From: Bowmanella pacifica | GTDB taxonomy: Bacteria > Pseudomonadota > Gammaproteobacteria > Enterobacterales > Alteromonadaceae | DNA: 64,000 bases | NCBI RefSeq assembly: GCF_014645355.1 | Contig: NZ_BMLS01000009.1 | Location: 124,001-188,000, forward strand | Reading direction: 5' to 3' | Shown here: positions 35,532 to 43,681 of the stretch, piece after piece | Position numbering within the stretch: position 1 is the first letter of the stretch | Layout: each line of letters opens with the position of its first letter | Program-made: the position numbers and the translations under genes | The notes under the pieces: generated by a model | What the model was told of the DNA's origin: nothing | The model's database searches: none | What the model saw: the letters and a program-made list of their open reading frames with translations, nothing else

Positions 35532-36329
35532 ATGGAGCATATTTCCCGCAGCGAGCTGAGTATTTTGCTGGTTGAACCTTCTGATACCCAACGCAAAATC
35601 ATCAGTGCTATGCTGGCTAAGGAACAAATCGGCCGAATTGAAACTGCCGGAAACGTACAGTCCGCACTGGAACATATTCATAAACACGGCATTGATCTGG
35701 TGGTCAGTGCCATGTACTTCGAAGACGGCACAGGCTTAGATCTACTCAAGACCATCAAACAGGACGACAAAACTTCTTCTATCGCCTTTATGCTGGTATC
35801 CAGTGAATTCAGACCCGCCAAGCTGGAAGAATTTAAACAAGCCGGTGTTGTGGCCATTTTGCCTAAACCCTTTGAACCGCTCCATTTAACCCGCGCGCTA
35901 AATGCCACACTGGATTTACTTAACGCCGAAGAATTAGAACTCGAACTATTTGATATTCAGGAAGTCCGCGTACTGTTGGTTGATGACAGCCGCATGGCCC
36001 GAAACCACATCCGCCGGGTGTTGGAAAATATGGGTCTGAAGAAGATTACCGAGGCAGAAAACGGTGCTATGGCGTTAACCTTCCTAAAAGATCACGCCTT
36101 TGATTTATTAGTTACCGACTACAATATGCCGGAGATGGACGGTCGGGAGCTGTCTGAGTTTGTGCGCTATAACCCTGATACGGCGCATATTCCCATTATC
36201 ATGGTGACTTCAGAGGCCAACAGCGCCCATATGAGTAATATCCAGCAGACCGGCGTGAATGCGCTCTGTGACAAACCTTTTGAGTCAGCCGAAGTGCGTA
36301 AGATGCTAAGCTCATTACTAGGGCAGTAG
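35532..36329 (+). CDS. Tandem receiver protein with one degenerate receiver
   Basis: 265 residues made of two CheY-like domains and no output domain. The second (about 135-262) is complete: LLVDDSRMAR acidic pocket, phosphoacceptor in LLVTDYNMPEMDG, and the KPF lysine. The first (about 9-125) reads LLVEPSD in the acidic pocket and DLVVSAMYFEDG where the phosphoacceptor should be, so alanine 60 replaces aspartate; it still ends in KPF. The first domain is probably a pseudo-receiver used for protein contacts. No histidine kinase is nearby. Confidence 0.88.
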   Translation: MEHISRSELSILLVEPSDTQRKIISAMLAKEQIGRIETAGNVQSALEHIHKHGIDLVVSAMYFEDGTGLDLLKTIKQDDKTSSIAFMLVSSEFRPAKLEEFKQAGVVAILPKPFEPLHLTRALNATLDLLNAEELELELFDIQEVRVLLVDDSRMARNHIRRVLENMGLKKITEAENGAMALTFLKDHAFDLLVTDYNMPEMDGRELSEFVRYNPDTAHIPIIMVTSEANSAHMSNIQQTGVNALCDKPFESAEVRKMLSSLLGQ

Positions 36330-36338
36330 CGAACAGTG

Positions 36339-36364
36339 AAAACCGGCCAGTGGCCGGTTTTTTT
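36339..36364 (+). terminator. Rho-independent terminator after the double-receiver gene
   Basis: AAAACCGGCC (36339-36348) pairs with GGCCGGTTTT (36352-36361) over a three-base loop, followed by T residues. Confidence 0.92.
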
Positions 36365-36449
36365 ATAGCCATTAAAACGATTCTTGTCCGACCTCTTCAA
36401 TTTATTCAGGCATAGCCGTAAGATGGTCTAAAAAACAAGGAATTACGTC

Positions 36450-38822
36450 ATGCAATCGACGACATCCCGCTACCTCAAACTGACGCTTCTGGGCCTGCTA
36501 AGCCTTATTTTACTCGCTTTACTCGGTGGATATTTGCTACTGCGTGCCAGTCTGCCGCAACTGGATGGCCAGCGCACCGTGCCAGACTTGCAGGAAAGCG
36601 TCGAGGTAACACGGGACGAGGGTGGCATGGCGGTATTCAAGGCTCAAAGTCGACTGGATCTGGCCAGAGCGGTGGGTTTTGTGCATGGCCAGGAGCGTTT
36701 TTTTCAGATGGATTTGCTAAGGCGCAATTCCGCCGGAGAGCTCTCAGCCTTATTCGGTGAAGTCGCGCTGAATCGAGATAAAGAAATCCGTCTGCACCGC
36801 TTTAGAGATCGCGCCGAGCGAATCCTGTCCAGCATGCCCACAGAGCATCGCCAGATCATTCAGGCCTATACGGCGGGCGTCAATCATGGGCTGACGCAAC
36901 TCGGCGCCCACTCGTTCGAATACTACCTGCTAGGAGTAACGCCGGCCAAATGGCAAGCCAGCGATACTATGCTGGCGCTTTACAGCATGTATCTGGATTT
37001 ACAGCACCATGACGGACGGCGCGACTTTAGCCTGAGTCTGATGAAAACGCATTTGCCAGCAGACCTGTACGCATTTTTGCATCCAGAGGGTAGCCAGTGG
37101 GATGCCCCTATAGATGACAGCCTGCGCCCCACCAATCCGCTGCCAGCCAGTGCCTGGCCATCTTCCACTAATCAGCAATTAGTCATGTTGGACAATCAAC
37201 CGGAAGACCGCACTATCGGCAGTAATAACTGGGCTGTTGGCGGTGCACTGAGCCCTTATCAGGCCGGGATCCTGGCCGATGATATGCATTTAGGTTTACG
37301 TGTACCGAACATCTGGTTTAAAGCGCAGTTTAACTGGCAACAAAACGGCCACACTCATCAAGTAACCGGCGTGACATTACCCGGCACGCCGCTGATGGTA
37401 GTGGGCAGTAATGGCAAACTGGCCTGGGGCTTTACCAACAGCTACGGTGACTGGAGCGATCTTATCCGGCTTAAACTGAACGACACAGGCGATCAGTATC
37501 TTACCCCTGCTGGCTACCAGGCGTTTAACTATGTCAGTCAGGACATAGAGATTAAAGGTGCACCAACCCAGACCATTGAGATAAAAGAAACCATTTGGGG
37601 GCCAGTAGTTTCTGAGGATGAAAACGGTATGCCACTGGCACTGCGCTGGGTTGCGCACGATAGCCAAGGCGCCAACCTTAATCTCATTGGTTTAGAAGTG
37701 GCCCAAGATGTGGGGCAAGGCGCTGCCGTTGGTGCCACCGCCGGTATGCCGGCCCAGAATCTGATGATGGCCGACAGTGCCGGTAATATAGGCTGGACCA
37801 TTTCCGGTCCCATGCCCATCCGCTTTGGCTTTGATGGTCGCTATATTGCTGACTGGAGCGATGGCAGTGCCGGCTGGGCAGGTTATCGTGACCCACAGGA
37901 TTATCCCAAAGTAATTAATCCCGCCGATCACAGGTTGTGGACCGCCAACTCTCGGGTAGTCGGCGGCCAGATGTATGAAAAAATTGGTGATGGCGGCTAT
38001 GCGCTTGGCGCCCGCAATCAACAAATCCGCGACGGCCTGCGAGCCAAGGACAGTTTCAACGAGCAAGACTTGCTGGATATCCAGCTTGATGACAGAGCTT
38101 TGTTTCTGGCCCCTTGGCGTGACTTTATGCTCAGTAGCGTATTACCTGTCAGCCAACACCCACAAAAAGCCTTAGTGAAAGAAGCCTTGCAAAACTGGAC
38201 CGCCAGCGCCTCGGAGCACGACTTAGGCTACCTGTTAGTACGCCAGTTTCGCCTGAATGTAAGGAATAAGGTTTATCAGGATCTTAACCGCATAATGTTA
38301 GAACACTCGGCGCGCTTTAACTTCAATGCGGTACGCAATCAGATGGAAGCGCCACTGTGGGAAATGGTCAGCCAGCAACCGGCTAACTTAGTACCCAGTG
38401 ATTTTGACAGCTGGCAGGAATTATTTAATGCTGCGCTGACCGACACCTTGGCCAAGCTGGACAAGGATTTTGGTGACTGGCGTACCCTGACCTGGGGTCA
38501 GTTCAATGCGGTAGATATTCGTCACCCCCTCAGTGCCTTCGTTCCCATGTTGGGCAAATTGACGGATATGCCCAAAGAATCACTGGCTGGCGACAGTTTT
38601 ATGCCGCGCGTGGCACAAAGCAGCTCCGGCGCGTCGCAACGCTTGGTGGTTGCTCCTGGTCATGAAGACAAAGCCATCTTTCACATGCCGTCCAGTCAGG
38701 CCGGCCACCCGCTCTCCCCTTATTTTGGTCTAGGTCATGAAGCCTGGCGCAGTGGTCAGCCAACCGGATTATTGCCGGGCCCTGGCCGCTACCACCTTAG
38801 CCTGCAACCAATTGGGGGTTGA
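36450..38822 (+). CDS. Penicillin acylase family protein (Ntn hydrolase)
   Basis: 790 residues, S45 family. An N-terminal hydrophobic helix (about 10-32) acts as signal or anchor. The alpha-chain part has VGFVHGQERFFQMDLLRR. The autocatalytic site is GSNNWAVGG: cleavage before S258 would free the nucleophile at the N-terminus of the beta chain. Later blocks fit the family (TWGQFNAVDIRHPLS; DKAIFHMPSSQAGHPLSPYF). Members cleave amide bonds in beta-lactams or in acyl-homoserine lactone signals, so quorum quenching is possible but cannot be told from sequence. Stands alone before pheA. Confidence 0.92.
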   Translation: MQSTTSRYLKLTLLGLLSLILLALLGGYLLLRASLPQLDGQRTVPDLQESVEVTRDEGGMAVFKAQSRLDLARAVGFVHGQERFFQMDLLRRNSAGELSALFGEVALNRDKEIRLHRFRDRAERILSSMPTEHRQIIQAYTAGVNHGLTQLGAHSFEYYLLGVTPAKWQASDTMLALYSMYLDLQHHDGRRDFSLSLMKTHLPADLYAFLHPEGSQWDAPIDDSLRPTNPLPASAWPSSTNQQLVMLDNQPEDRTIGSNNWAVGGALSPYQAGILADDMHLGLRVPNIWFKAQFNWQQNGHTHQVTGVTLPGTPLMVVGSNGKLAWGFTNSYGDWSDLIRLKLNDTGDQYLTPAGYQAFNYVSQDIEIKGAPTQTIEIKETIWGPVVSEDENGMPLALRWVAHDSQGANLNLIGLEVAQDVGQGAAVGATAGMPAQNLMMADSAGNIGWTISGPMPIRFGFDGRYIADWSDGSAGWAGYRDPQDYPKVINPADHRLWTANSRVVGGQMYEKIGDGGYALGARNQQIRDGLRAKDSFNEQDLLDIQLDDRALFLAPWRDFMLSSVLPVSQHPQKALVKEALQNWTASASEHDLGYLLVRQFRLNVRNKVYQDLNRIMLEHSARFNFNAVRNQMEAPLWEMVSQQPANLVPSDFDSWQELFNAALTDTLAKLDKDFGDWRTLTWGQFNAVDIRHPLSAFVPMLGKLTDMPKESLAGDSFMPRVAQSSSGASQRLVVAPGHEDKAIFHMPSSQAGHPLSPYFGLGHEAWRSGQPTGLLPGPGRYHLSLQPIGG

Positions 38823-38848
38823 CAAGGGGGCCACTGCCCCCTTACATT
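38819..38848 (+). promoter_or_regulatory. Candidate promoter for the pheA leader
   Basis: TTGACA at 38819-38824 overlaps the acylase stop codon and is a perfect -35; TACATT at 38843-38848 follows after 18 bases. The spacer contains an 8-base hairpin (38824-38831 with 38836-38843). The start point would fall almost on the leader-peptide ATG, giving a leaderless or nearly leaderless mRNA. An upstream promoter inside the acylase gene is the alternative. Confidence 0.4.
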
Positions 38849-38855
38849 CAAGCTC

Positions 38856-38915
38856 ATGAAAACGAATATTTTTTCTTTTGCGCACTTTTTTACCTTACCT
38901 GAATCCGGGAGGTAG
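38856..38915 (+). CDS. pheL: Phenylalanine leader peptide of the pheA attenuator
   Basis: A 19-residue peptide, MKTNIFSFAHFFTLPESGR, directly upstream of pheA. Four of its residues 6-12 are phenylalanine, including a tandem pair, much as in E. coli PheL. Slow translation at these codons when Phe-tRNA is scarce would leave the following GGGAGGT free to block terminator formation. Too short for ordinary gene calling, but position, composition and the matching RNA structure support it. No clear ribosome-binding site is seen before the ATG. Confidence 0.85.
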   Translation: MKTNIFSFAHFFTLPESGR

Positions 38916-38969
38916 TTGGCTGCGCGAAAGTCGAATTCAGAAAACCTCCCACCAGGGAGGTTTTTTTTT
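38907..38969 (+). promoter_or_regulatory. pheA transcription attenuator (antiterminator and terminator)
   Basis: Terminator: AAAACCTCCC (38941-38950) pairs with GGGAGGTTTT (38955-38964) over ACCA, followed by five more T. Antiterminator: GGGAGGT at 38907-38913, overlapping the leader stop codon, is complementary to the same ACCTCCC (38944-38950). A ribosome paused at the Phe codons (38886-38891) leaves it free to pair; a ribosome that reaches the stop covers it and the terminator forms. Confidence 0.88.
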
Positions 38970-39009
38970 GGATCATGAGTATCCCTTTTATCAGCAACAG
39001 GAACCACAG

Positions 39010-40197
39010 ATGACAGACTATCAGGCACAACTGGAACAAATCAGACAGCAGATTAGTGCATTGGACGCCGAGTTATTGGGCCTGCTCGCCAAGCGCCAGC
39101 AATTCACCAATCAGGTGGCAGAAACCAAGATTAAAGCACATATGCAGGTTAGGGATCCGGTACGTGAAGAACAGTTGCTGATTAAACTCATCAAACAAGG
39201 TCAGCCACTAGGATTGACACCACAATATGTCACGTCCCTGTTCCATGTGATTATCGAAGACTCTGTGCTTAATCAACAAATGTTGCTGGCCCAAAAGGCA
39301 AATCCTGACAACGCGCAACCGCTAAATCGCGTGGCGTTTTTGGGTGACAAAGGCTCCTACAGCTACCTGGCGACGCAAAAGTACTTCTCGCGCCGTCCCG
39401 GTGAACTGATGGAAATCGGCTGTCCCAGCTTCGATGCCATTATCCACAAGGTGGAAACCGGCGAAGCCGACTATGCGGTACTCCCCATTGAAAACACCTC
39501 TTCCGGCAGTATCAATGAAGTATTTGACGTACTGCAACATACCAGTCTGTCTATTATCGGCGAGCTAACCCACCCGGTTGAACATGCGCTGCTGGTCGCC
39601 TGTGATACCGATATCAGTAAGCTTAAGACCCTGTATGCCCACCCTCAGGTATTCTCCCAATGTAGCCACTTTTTAGCGGAGCTGGGTAATATTGAGGTTA
39701 AGCCCACCGATAGTACCTCTGCCGCCATGTTGAAAGTGTCTGAGATGCAAGACCCAAGCATCGCTGCCATAGGCAGCGCTCCTGGTGGAGCGTTATATGG
39801 TTTGACCCCAATTAAGTCCAATCTGGCCAACCAGAAAGAAAACCACAGCCGCTTTATTGTCGTCGCCAGAAAGCCGGTGAATGTGCCGCTGCAAATTCCA
39901 GCCAAGACCACCTTGGTAATGAGTACAGTGCAAAAACCTGGCGCCCTAGTGGAAGCCCTGCTGGTATTGCGCGATAACCAAATTAATATGACTAAGCTGG
40001 AGTCACGGCCGATCAACGGCAATCCTTGGGAAGAAATGTTTTACATTGATGTGGAAGCCAATCTACAGGACGGTCCCATGCAGACCGCTATCGAACAATT
40101 GCACGGTATCACCCGTTCCTTGAAAGTACTCGGCTGCTATCCCAGCGAAGAAGTCACACCCACCCGCGTAGCTGCTGCAGACGCTCTACAGGGTTAG
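39010..40197 (+). CDS. pheA: Bifunctional chorismate mutase/prephenate dehydratase
   Basis: 395 residues from the ATG at 39010 (AGGA just upstream); earlier in-frame starts would overlap the attenuator. Domain order is an AroQ chorismate mutase (about 1-95, QQISALDAELLGLLAKRQQF), prephenate dehydratase (about 105-285, VAFLGDKGSYSYLATQKYF; ENTSSGSINEVFDVL), and a C-terminal ACT domain with the Phe-binding GALVEALLVL and ESRPI motifs for feedback inhibition. Converts chorismate to phenylpyruvate. Regulated by attenuation and allosterically. Confidence 0.96.
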   Translation: MTDYQAQLEQIRQQISALDAELLGLLAKRQQFTNQVAETKIKAHMQVRDPVREEQLLIKLIKQGQPLGLTPQYVTSLFHVIIEDSVLNQQMLLAQKANPDNAQPLNRVAFLGDKGSYSYLATQKYFSRRPGELMEIGCPSFDAIIHKVETGEADYAVLPIENTSSGSINEVFDVLQHTSLSIIGELTHPVEHALLVACDTDISKLKTLYAHPQVFSQCSHFLAELGNIEVKPTDSTSAAMLKVSEMQDPSIAAIGSAPGGALYGLTPIKSNLANQKENHSRFIVVARKPVNVPLQIPAKTTLVMSTVQKPGALVEALLVLRDNQINMTKLESRPINGNPWEEMFYIDVEANLQDGPMQTAIEQLHGITRSLKVLGCYPSEEVTPTRVAAADALQG

Positions 40198-40205
40198 GCC
40201 CTTAT

Positions 40206-40231
40206 AAGGTTGTGGCCCCGGTCACAACCTT
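40206..40231. terminator. Hairpin between convergent pheA and GST genes
   Basis: AAGGTTGTG (40206-40214) pairs with CACAACCTT (40223-40231), a perfect 9-base stem, 9 bases past the pheA stop. No strong T tract on either strand. Confidence 0.55.
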
Positions 40232-40247
40232 AGTATCAAACACAAGG

Positions 40248-40901
40248 TTATGCCTGGGCAGCGTTTTTAAGCGCCTCGCCAAGCCGGTCATCAATCGCTT
40301 TCGCTGCCAAAAAGGCAGGACGTTCCATTAAGCGCTTGGCATAACGTTCAAATTCAGGGCGCTTGGGTAGGCTTTCAAATTGCATTCCCCATATAACATG
40401 AGAGCCCACATAAACGTCTGCAGCCGTAAACTGCTCACCGAGCAGATAGGGAGCAGAAGACACCGCATCGGCCAGCACAGCCACGGCCTTATCATAGCTA
40501 CCGTAACCCACCATTTTTTGCTGGTCTTCATCCACCTCCACCTTAAGCAAGCGATTCACTATTGCCGCTTCAAGTGGCCCAGCAGCAAAAAACAACCAGC
40601 GATAGTAAGCCGCCCTGTCATAAAAAGGCGGCGCCAATGCTGCTTCAGGAAAGGTATCAGCAAGATAGGCGCAAATAGCAGGACACTCCGTCACTACCTT
40701 CCCTTCATGCACTAAGGTGGGTACTTTCCCCATAGGGTTGATCGCCAAATACGCTGGCGTTTTCATTTGCTCGCCATAATTCAATACGACTTGACGATAA
40801 GCCACGCCAGTTTCTTCAAGCATCCAACGCACTATTTGCCCGCGCGACCAGGGGTTGGTATACAAGACTAAATCGCACTTGTTATCTTCAACCAACGGCA
40901 T
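40248..40901 (-). CDS. Glutathione S-transferase family protein
   Basis: 217 residues. The thioredoxin-like N-terminal domain has NPWSRGQIVRWMLEETG at the catalytic position, the cis-proline segment MGKVPTLVHEG, and the glutathione-binding VTECPAICAYLAD. The helical C-terminal domain contains LLGEQFTAADVYVGSHV. Conjugation or reduction substrates are unknown. The gene converges on pheA. Confidence 0.9.
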   Translation of the reverse strand: MPLVEDNKCDLVLYTNPWSRGQIVRWMLEETGVAYRQVVLNYGEQMKTPAYLAINPMGKVPTLVHEGKVVTECPAICAYLADTFPEAALAPPFYDRAAYYRWLFFAAGPLEAAIVNRLLKVEVDEDQQKMVGYGSYDKAVAVLADAVSSAPYLLGEQFTAADVYVGSHVIWGMQFESLPKRPEFERYAKRLMERPAFLAAKAIDDRLGEALKNAAQA

Positions 40902-41066
40902 CTGTTGTTCCTTTTGTTTTAAACATGGCGTTTACAAAATAGGTCAGGGGCGCGTTCTATGCCAGTTCTAACGCCGGAAAATAAAAGCATCAGCATGATA
41001 AATCAGCCACTTTTATCTTTTTTGAAACAAAACTGCGGGGCAATACAGAGAGGAAAGAGAGAATAC

Positions 41067-41087
41067 GGCGTGTCGTCACGACACGCC
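41067..41087. terminator. Hairpin downstream of tyrA
   Basis: GGCGTGTCG (41067-41075) pairs perfectly with CGACACGCC (41079-41087) over a three-base loop, just past the tyrA stop. No long T tract follows on the minus strand, so efficient intrinsic termination is uncertain. Confidence 0.55.
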
Positions 41088-41096
41088 TATTTAACA

Positions 41097-42224
41097 CTAA
41101 CTGCGATCATCATTGGCTTTAAGCAAGAGCTTCTTACTTTCCACCAAACTTTTCTTAGCAAAATCACCAAACCATTGGCCAATATGGAAAAAGTCCTTGA
41201 TAAAGGTCGCCTTATCGCCGGCTTCCAAGGTGGCAAGCGCCTGATCCAAATGATCGCGAAAACGTCTCAATAAAGGCAGACTTTGTTTGTTACTGAAAAT
41301 AATATCCGCGTACAGATTGGGAGACTGGGCAAATAACCGTCCCACCATCGCTAACTCCAGCCTGTATATTGGCGAGCTGAATTGAATCAGCTTGTCCAAG
41401 TCCGGATTTTCACCCGCCAGATGAGAGCCATACACATAAGTACAGAAGTGTCGCATGACCTGAATAAACGCCATGGCATCGTCATGTTCCTGCGCGGTGC
41501 TTTCATTCAAAATAGCTCCCCAACTGCGCATCTGCTCAAGCAGCCACTCATAACGCGCTGGATAGCGGCCATGACACACCACAATCACTTGCTTCACCAA
41601 GCTGGACACATCAGGACCAAACATGGGATGTAAGCCCAATACAGGTCCTTGATGCACCTCCAGCATGGCCTGCAGGGGACCTGATTTAGTGCTGGTAATA
41701 TCGGCCAACAGGCAATTTTCAGGCAGCCCCGACAACTTGCTAATGACCGTTTCGGTCAGTTTCATTGGTACCGATACCAGCACCAGCCCGGCTCCCTTAA
41801 AGAGCGCGTCGGCATGTGGCCAGTCTTCCTGTTCGAGAATAGCCACCTCATAGCCACTGAGACGAAACATATCCACAAACACACTACCCAGCGCGCCACC
41901 GCCACCAATCACCACTACCTTGCCAAGTTCGGGATTGCAACAACGATAGCGTTGATGTTGGGTCTGATAGGATTCACGCATGATCCTGCGCAGCAGATCT
42001 TCAACCAATGCCGGGGACAATCCCAGGGCTTCGGCTTCAGCTCGACGCTTGGCTAACAGTTCAGCCTCGCGGCTGGGTACGTAGATTGGTAAACCTACCT
42101 GACTTTTGATCTCACCCACCTGGCGCGTAATGGCCAAGCGTTTAACCAGTAGCTCAACCAGCTGACTGTCCAGAGCATCAATTTGTTGGCGCAGCGGCGC
42201 CAGAGGATCTGCGTGCTCACTCAT
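41097..42224 (-). CDS. tyrA: Bifunctional chorismate mutase/prephenate dehydrogenase
   Basis: 375 residues. N-terminal AroQ chorismate mutase (about 5-90, RQQIDALDSQLVELLVKRLAI), then an NAD-binding prephenate dehydrogenase: VVIGGGGALGSVFVDMFRLSGY is the dinucleotide fold, and LGLHPMFGPDVSSL and MAFIQVMRHFCTYVYG are catalytic-region motifs. Makes 4-hydroxyphenylpyruvate for tyrosine. It follows aroF by two bases, the classic aroF-tyrA operon. Confidence 0.96.
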   Translation of the reverse strand: MSEHADPLAPLRQQIDALDSQLVELLVKRLAITRQVGEIKSQVGLPIYVPSREAELLAKRRAEAEALGLSPALVEDLLRRIMRESYQTQHQRYRCCNPELGKVVVIGGGGALGSVFVDMFRLSGYEVAILEQEDWPHADALFKGAGLVLVSVPMKLTETVISKLSGLPENCLLADITSTKSGPLQAMLEVHQGPVLGLHPMFGPDVSSLVKQVIVVCHGRYPARYEWLLEQMRSWGAILNESTAQEHDDAMAFIQVMRHFCTYVYGSHLAGENPDLDKLIQFSSPIYRLELAMVGRLFAQSPNLYADIIFSNKQSLPLLRRFRDHLDQALATLEAGDKATFIKDFFHIGQWFGDFAKKSLVESKKLLLKANDDRS

Positions 42225-42226
42225 GC

Positions 42227-43318
42227 TTAGCTCGCTTGTTTGAGTTTCTTCATACGCATTGGCAATACGGTAATTAGCTTTTCCCTGGTCTGCTTGAGCA
42301 GCTTATCGGTACTAGCCCAGTCAATGCAGCCATCGGTAATAGACACCCCGTAGTCAAGCTCGGTGGGCTTCTTTCCATCGCTGTTTTGATTACCGGCATT
42401 CAAATGGCTTTCCAGCATAATACCGATAATAGACTGGTTACCTTCCAGAATCTGATTCATCACATTAGCCGCGACCAGCGGCTGGCGGCGATAATCTTTG
42501 TTTGAATTCGCGTGGCTGCAGTCTACCACTAATCCGGCGCTGAGTTTGGCTGCTTGCAATTGCTGTTCACATTCAGACACGCATACCGAGTCATAGTTAG
42601 GCTGCTTACCACCACGCAGAATGATATGGCCATCGGGATTACCCTGGGTTTGAATAATGGCTACCTGGCCCTGCTTATTAATCCCCATAAAGTTGTGACC
42701 CGATGCGGCCGACTGCAAGGCGTTGATTGCAATACCCAGACTACCATCTGTGCCGTTTTTAAAGCCGACTGGCATCGACAAACCACTGGCCATTTCACGG
42801 TGAGTCTGGGATTCTGAGGTACGTGCACCAATGGCCGACCAGGCAAACAACTCTGCCAGATATTGAGGGCTGATGGGATCCAACGCCTCGGTTGCCACAG
42901 GAAGTTCTAACTCGGACAACCAGATTAATAACTCTCTGGCTTTACGCAAGCCCGCCTCAATATCAAAGGTGCCATCCAAATGTGGATCGTTAATCAGACC
43001 TTTCCAACCTACCGTAGTACGCGGCTTTTCAAAATAAACACGCATAACGATATACAGGGTGTCCTTGGTCTCTTCATGCAATTGTTTAAGCTTGAGCGCA
43101 TATTCTTTGGCCGCATCAATATCATGAATGGAACAAGGTCCACACACCACCAGTAAGCGATGATCACGACGGTGAATAATGTCTGCAATAGTTGCGCGCG
43201 ACTGAGCAATCACCTCAAGAGCACGTTCGCTGACCGGCATTTCTCTGGCCAGGGCATCGGGGGTAATCAGGACTTGTTCACCGGAAACGTGAACGTTATG
43301 GATGGAATCTTTTAACAT
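42227..43318 (-). CDS. aroF: 3-deoxy-7-phosphoheptulonate synthase, probably tyrosine-sensitive
   Basis: 363 residues from the ATG at 43318, which gives MLKDSIHNVHVSGEQVLITP as in AroF-type enzymes; an in-frame GTG at 43327 would add three residues. Signature segments include LLVVCGPCSIHDIDAAKEYA, RVYFEKPRTTVGWKGLINDP, GARTSESQTHREMASGL and VDCSHANSNKD. Catalyses the first step of aromatic synthesis. Linkage to tyrA suggests the tyrosine-inhibited form. Confidence 0.93.
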   Translation of the reverse strand: MLKDSIHNVHVSGEQVLITPDALAREMPVSERALEVIAQSRATIADIIHRRDHRLLVVCGPCSIHDIDAAKEYALKLKQLHEETKDTLYIVMRVYFEKPRTTVGWKGLINDPHLDGTFDIEAGLRKARELLIWLSELELPVATEALDPISPQYLAELFAWSAIGARTSESQTHREMASGLSMPVGFKNGTDGSLGIAINALQSAASGHNFMGINKQGQVAIIQTQGNPDGHIILRGGKQPNYDSVCVSECEQQLQAAKLSAGLVVDCSHANSNKDYRRQPLVAANVMNQILEGNQSIIGIMLESHLNAGNQNSDGKKPTELDYGVSITDGCIDWASTDKLLKQTREKLITVLPMRMKKLKQAS

Positions 43319-43331
43319 GAGGAGCACTACC

Positions 43332-43349
43332 TGTATGAATGAGTTTACA
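43332..43349. promoter_or_regulatory. TyrR-box candidate near the aroF start
   Basis: TGTATG-N6-TTTACA matches 10 of 12 positions of the TGTAAA-N6-TTTACA TyrR consensus. It lies only 14 bases before the aroF ATG, so it would act downstream of the promoter, if at all. Confidence 0.4.
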
Positions 43350-43427
43350 AATTGTAGAAGAAATATGACGCCACAATAGCATCAAAACCGAAAAGATTAG
43401 CGGTATCGGGAGGTCTTAAAAAGAGGG

Positions 43428-43445
43428 TGTAATATTTTATTTACT
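43428..43445. promoter_or_regulatory. TyrR-box candidate upstream of aroF
   Basis: TGTAAT-N6-TTTACT matches 10 of 12 TyrR consensus positions, 110 bases before the aroF start, where a promoter-proximal repressor site would be expected. Confidence 0.45.
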
Positions 43446-43608
43446 TTCATGACTTTACTTTAATTTCGTTTCGATTGACTTTTTAACATTTTATAAATTC
43501 AGTTACAAGACAAGATTCATAAGAACCGCTAACGTGCAGTAAAACGTCAGGTTTTTCCTCTCTCCCAGCCCCTGCTTCGTCATTAATTTGTCATCTGACA
43601 TCATTAAG

Positions 43609-43666
43609 CTTGCTGGCATCCAAATGCCTCCGGTGTTCTTGCTGGCATCCAAATGCCTCCGGTGTT
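43609..43666 (+). repeat. Perfect 29-base tandem duplication before the chemoreceptor
   Basis: Two identical 29-base copies (43609-43637, 43638-43666) begin CTTGCTGGCATCC and end CCGGTGTT. Each contains GGCAT-CCAA-ATGCC, a five-base hairpin. The unit is not a multiple of three, and the array ends 15 bases before the preferred TTG start. With the TyrR-box candidates this accounts for the only recognised structure in 43319-43681. Confidence 0.95.
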
Positions 43667-43681
43667 AAAGAGATTACGCTC

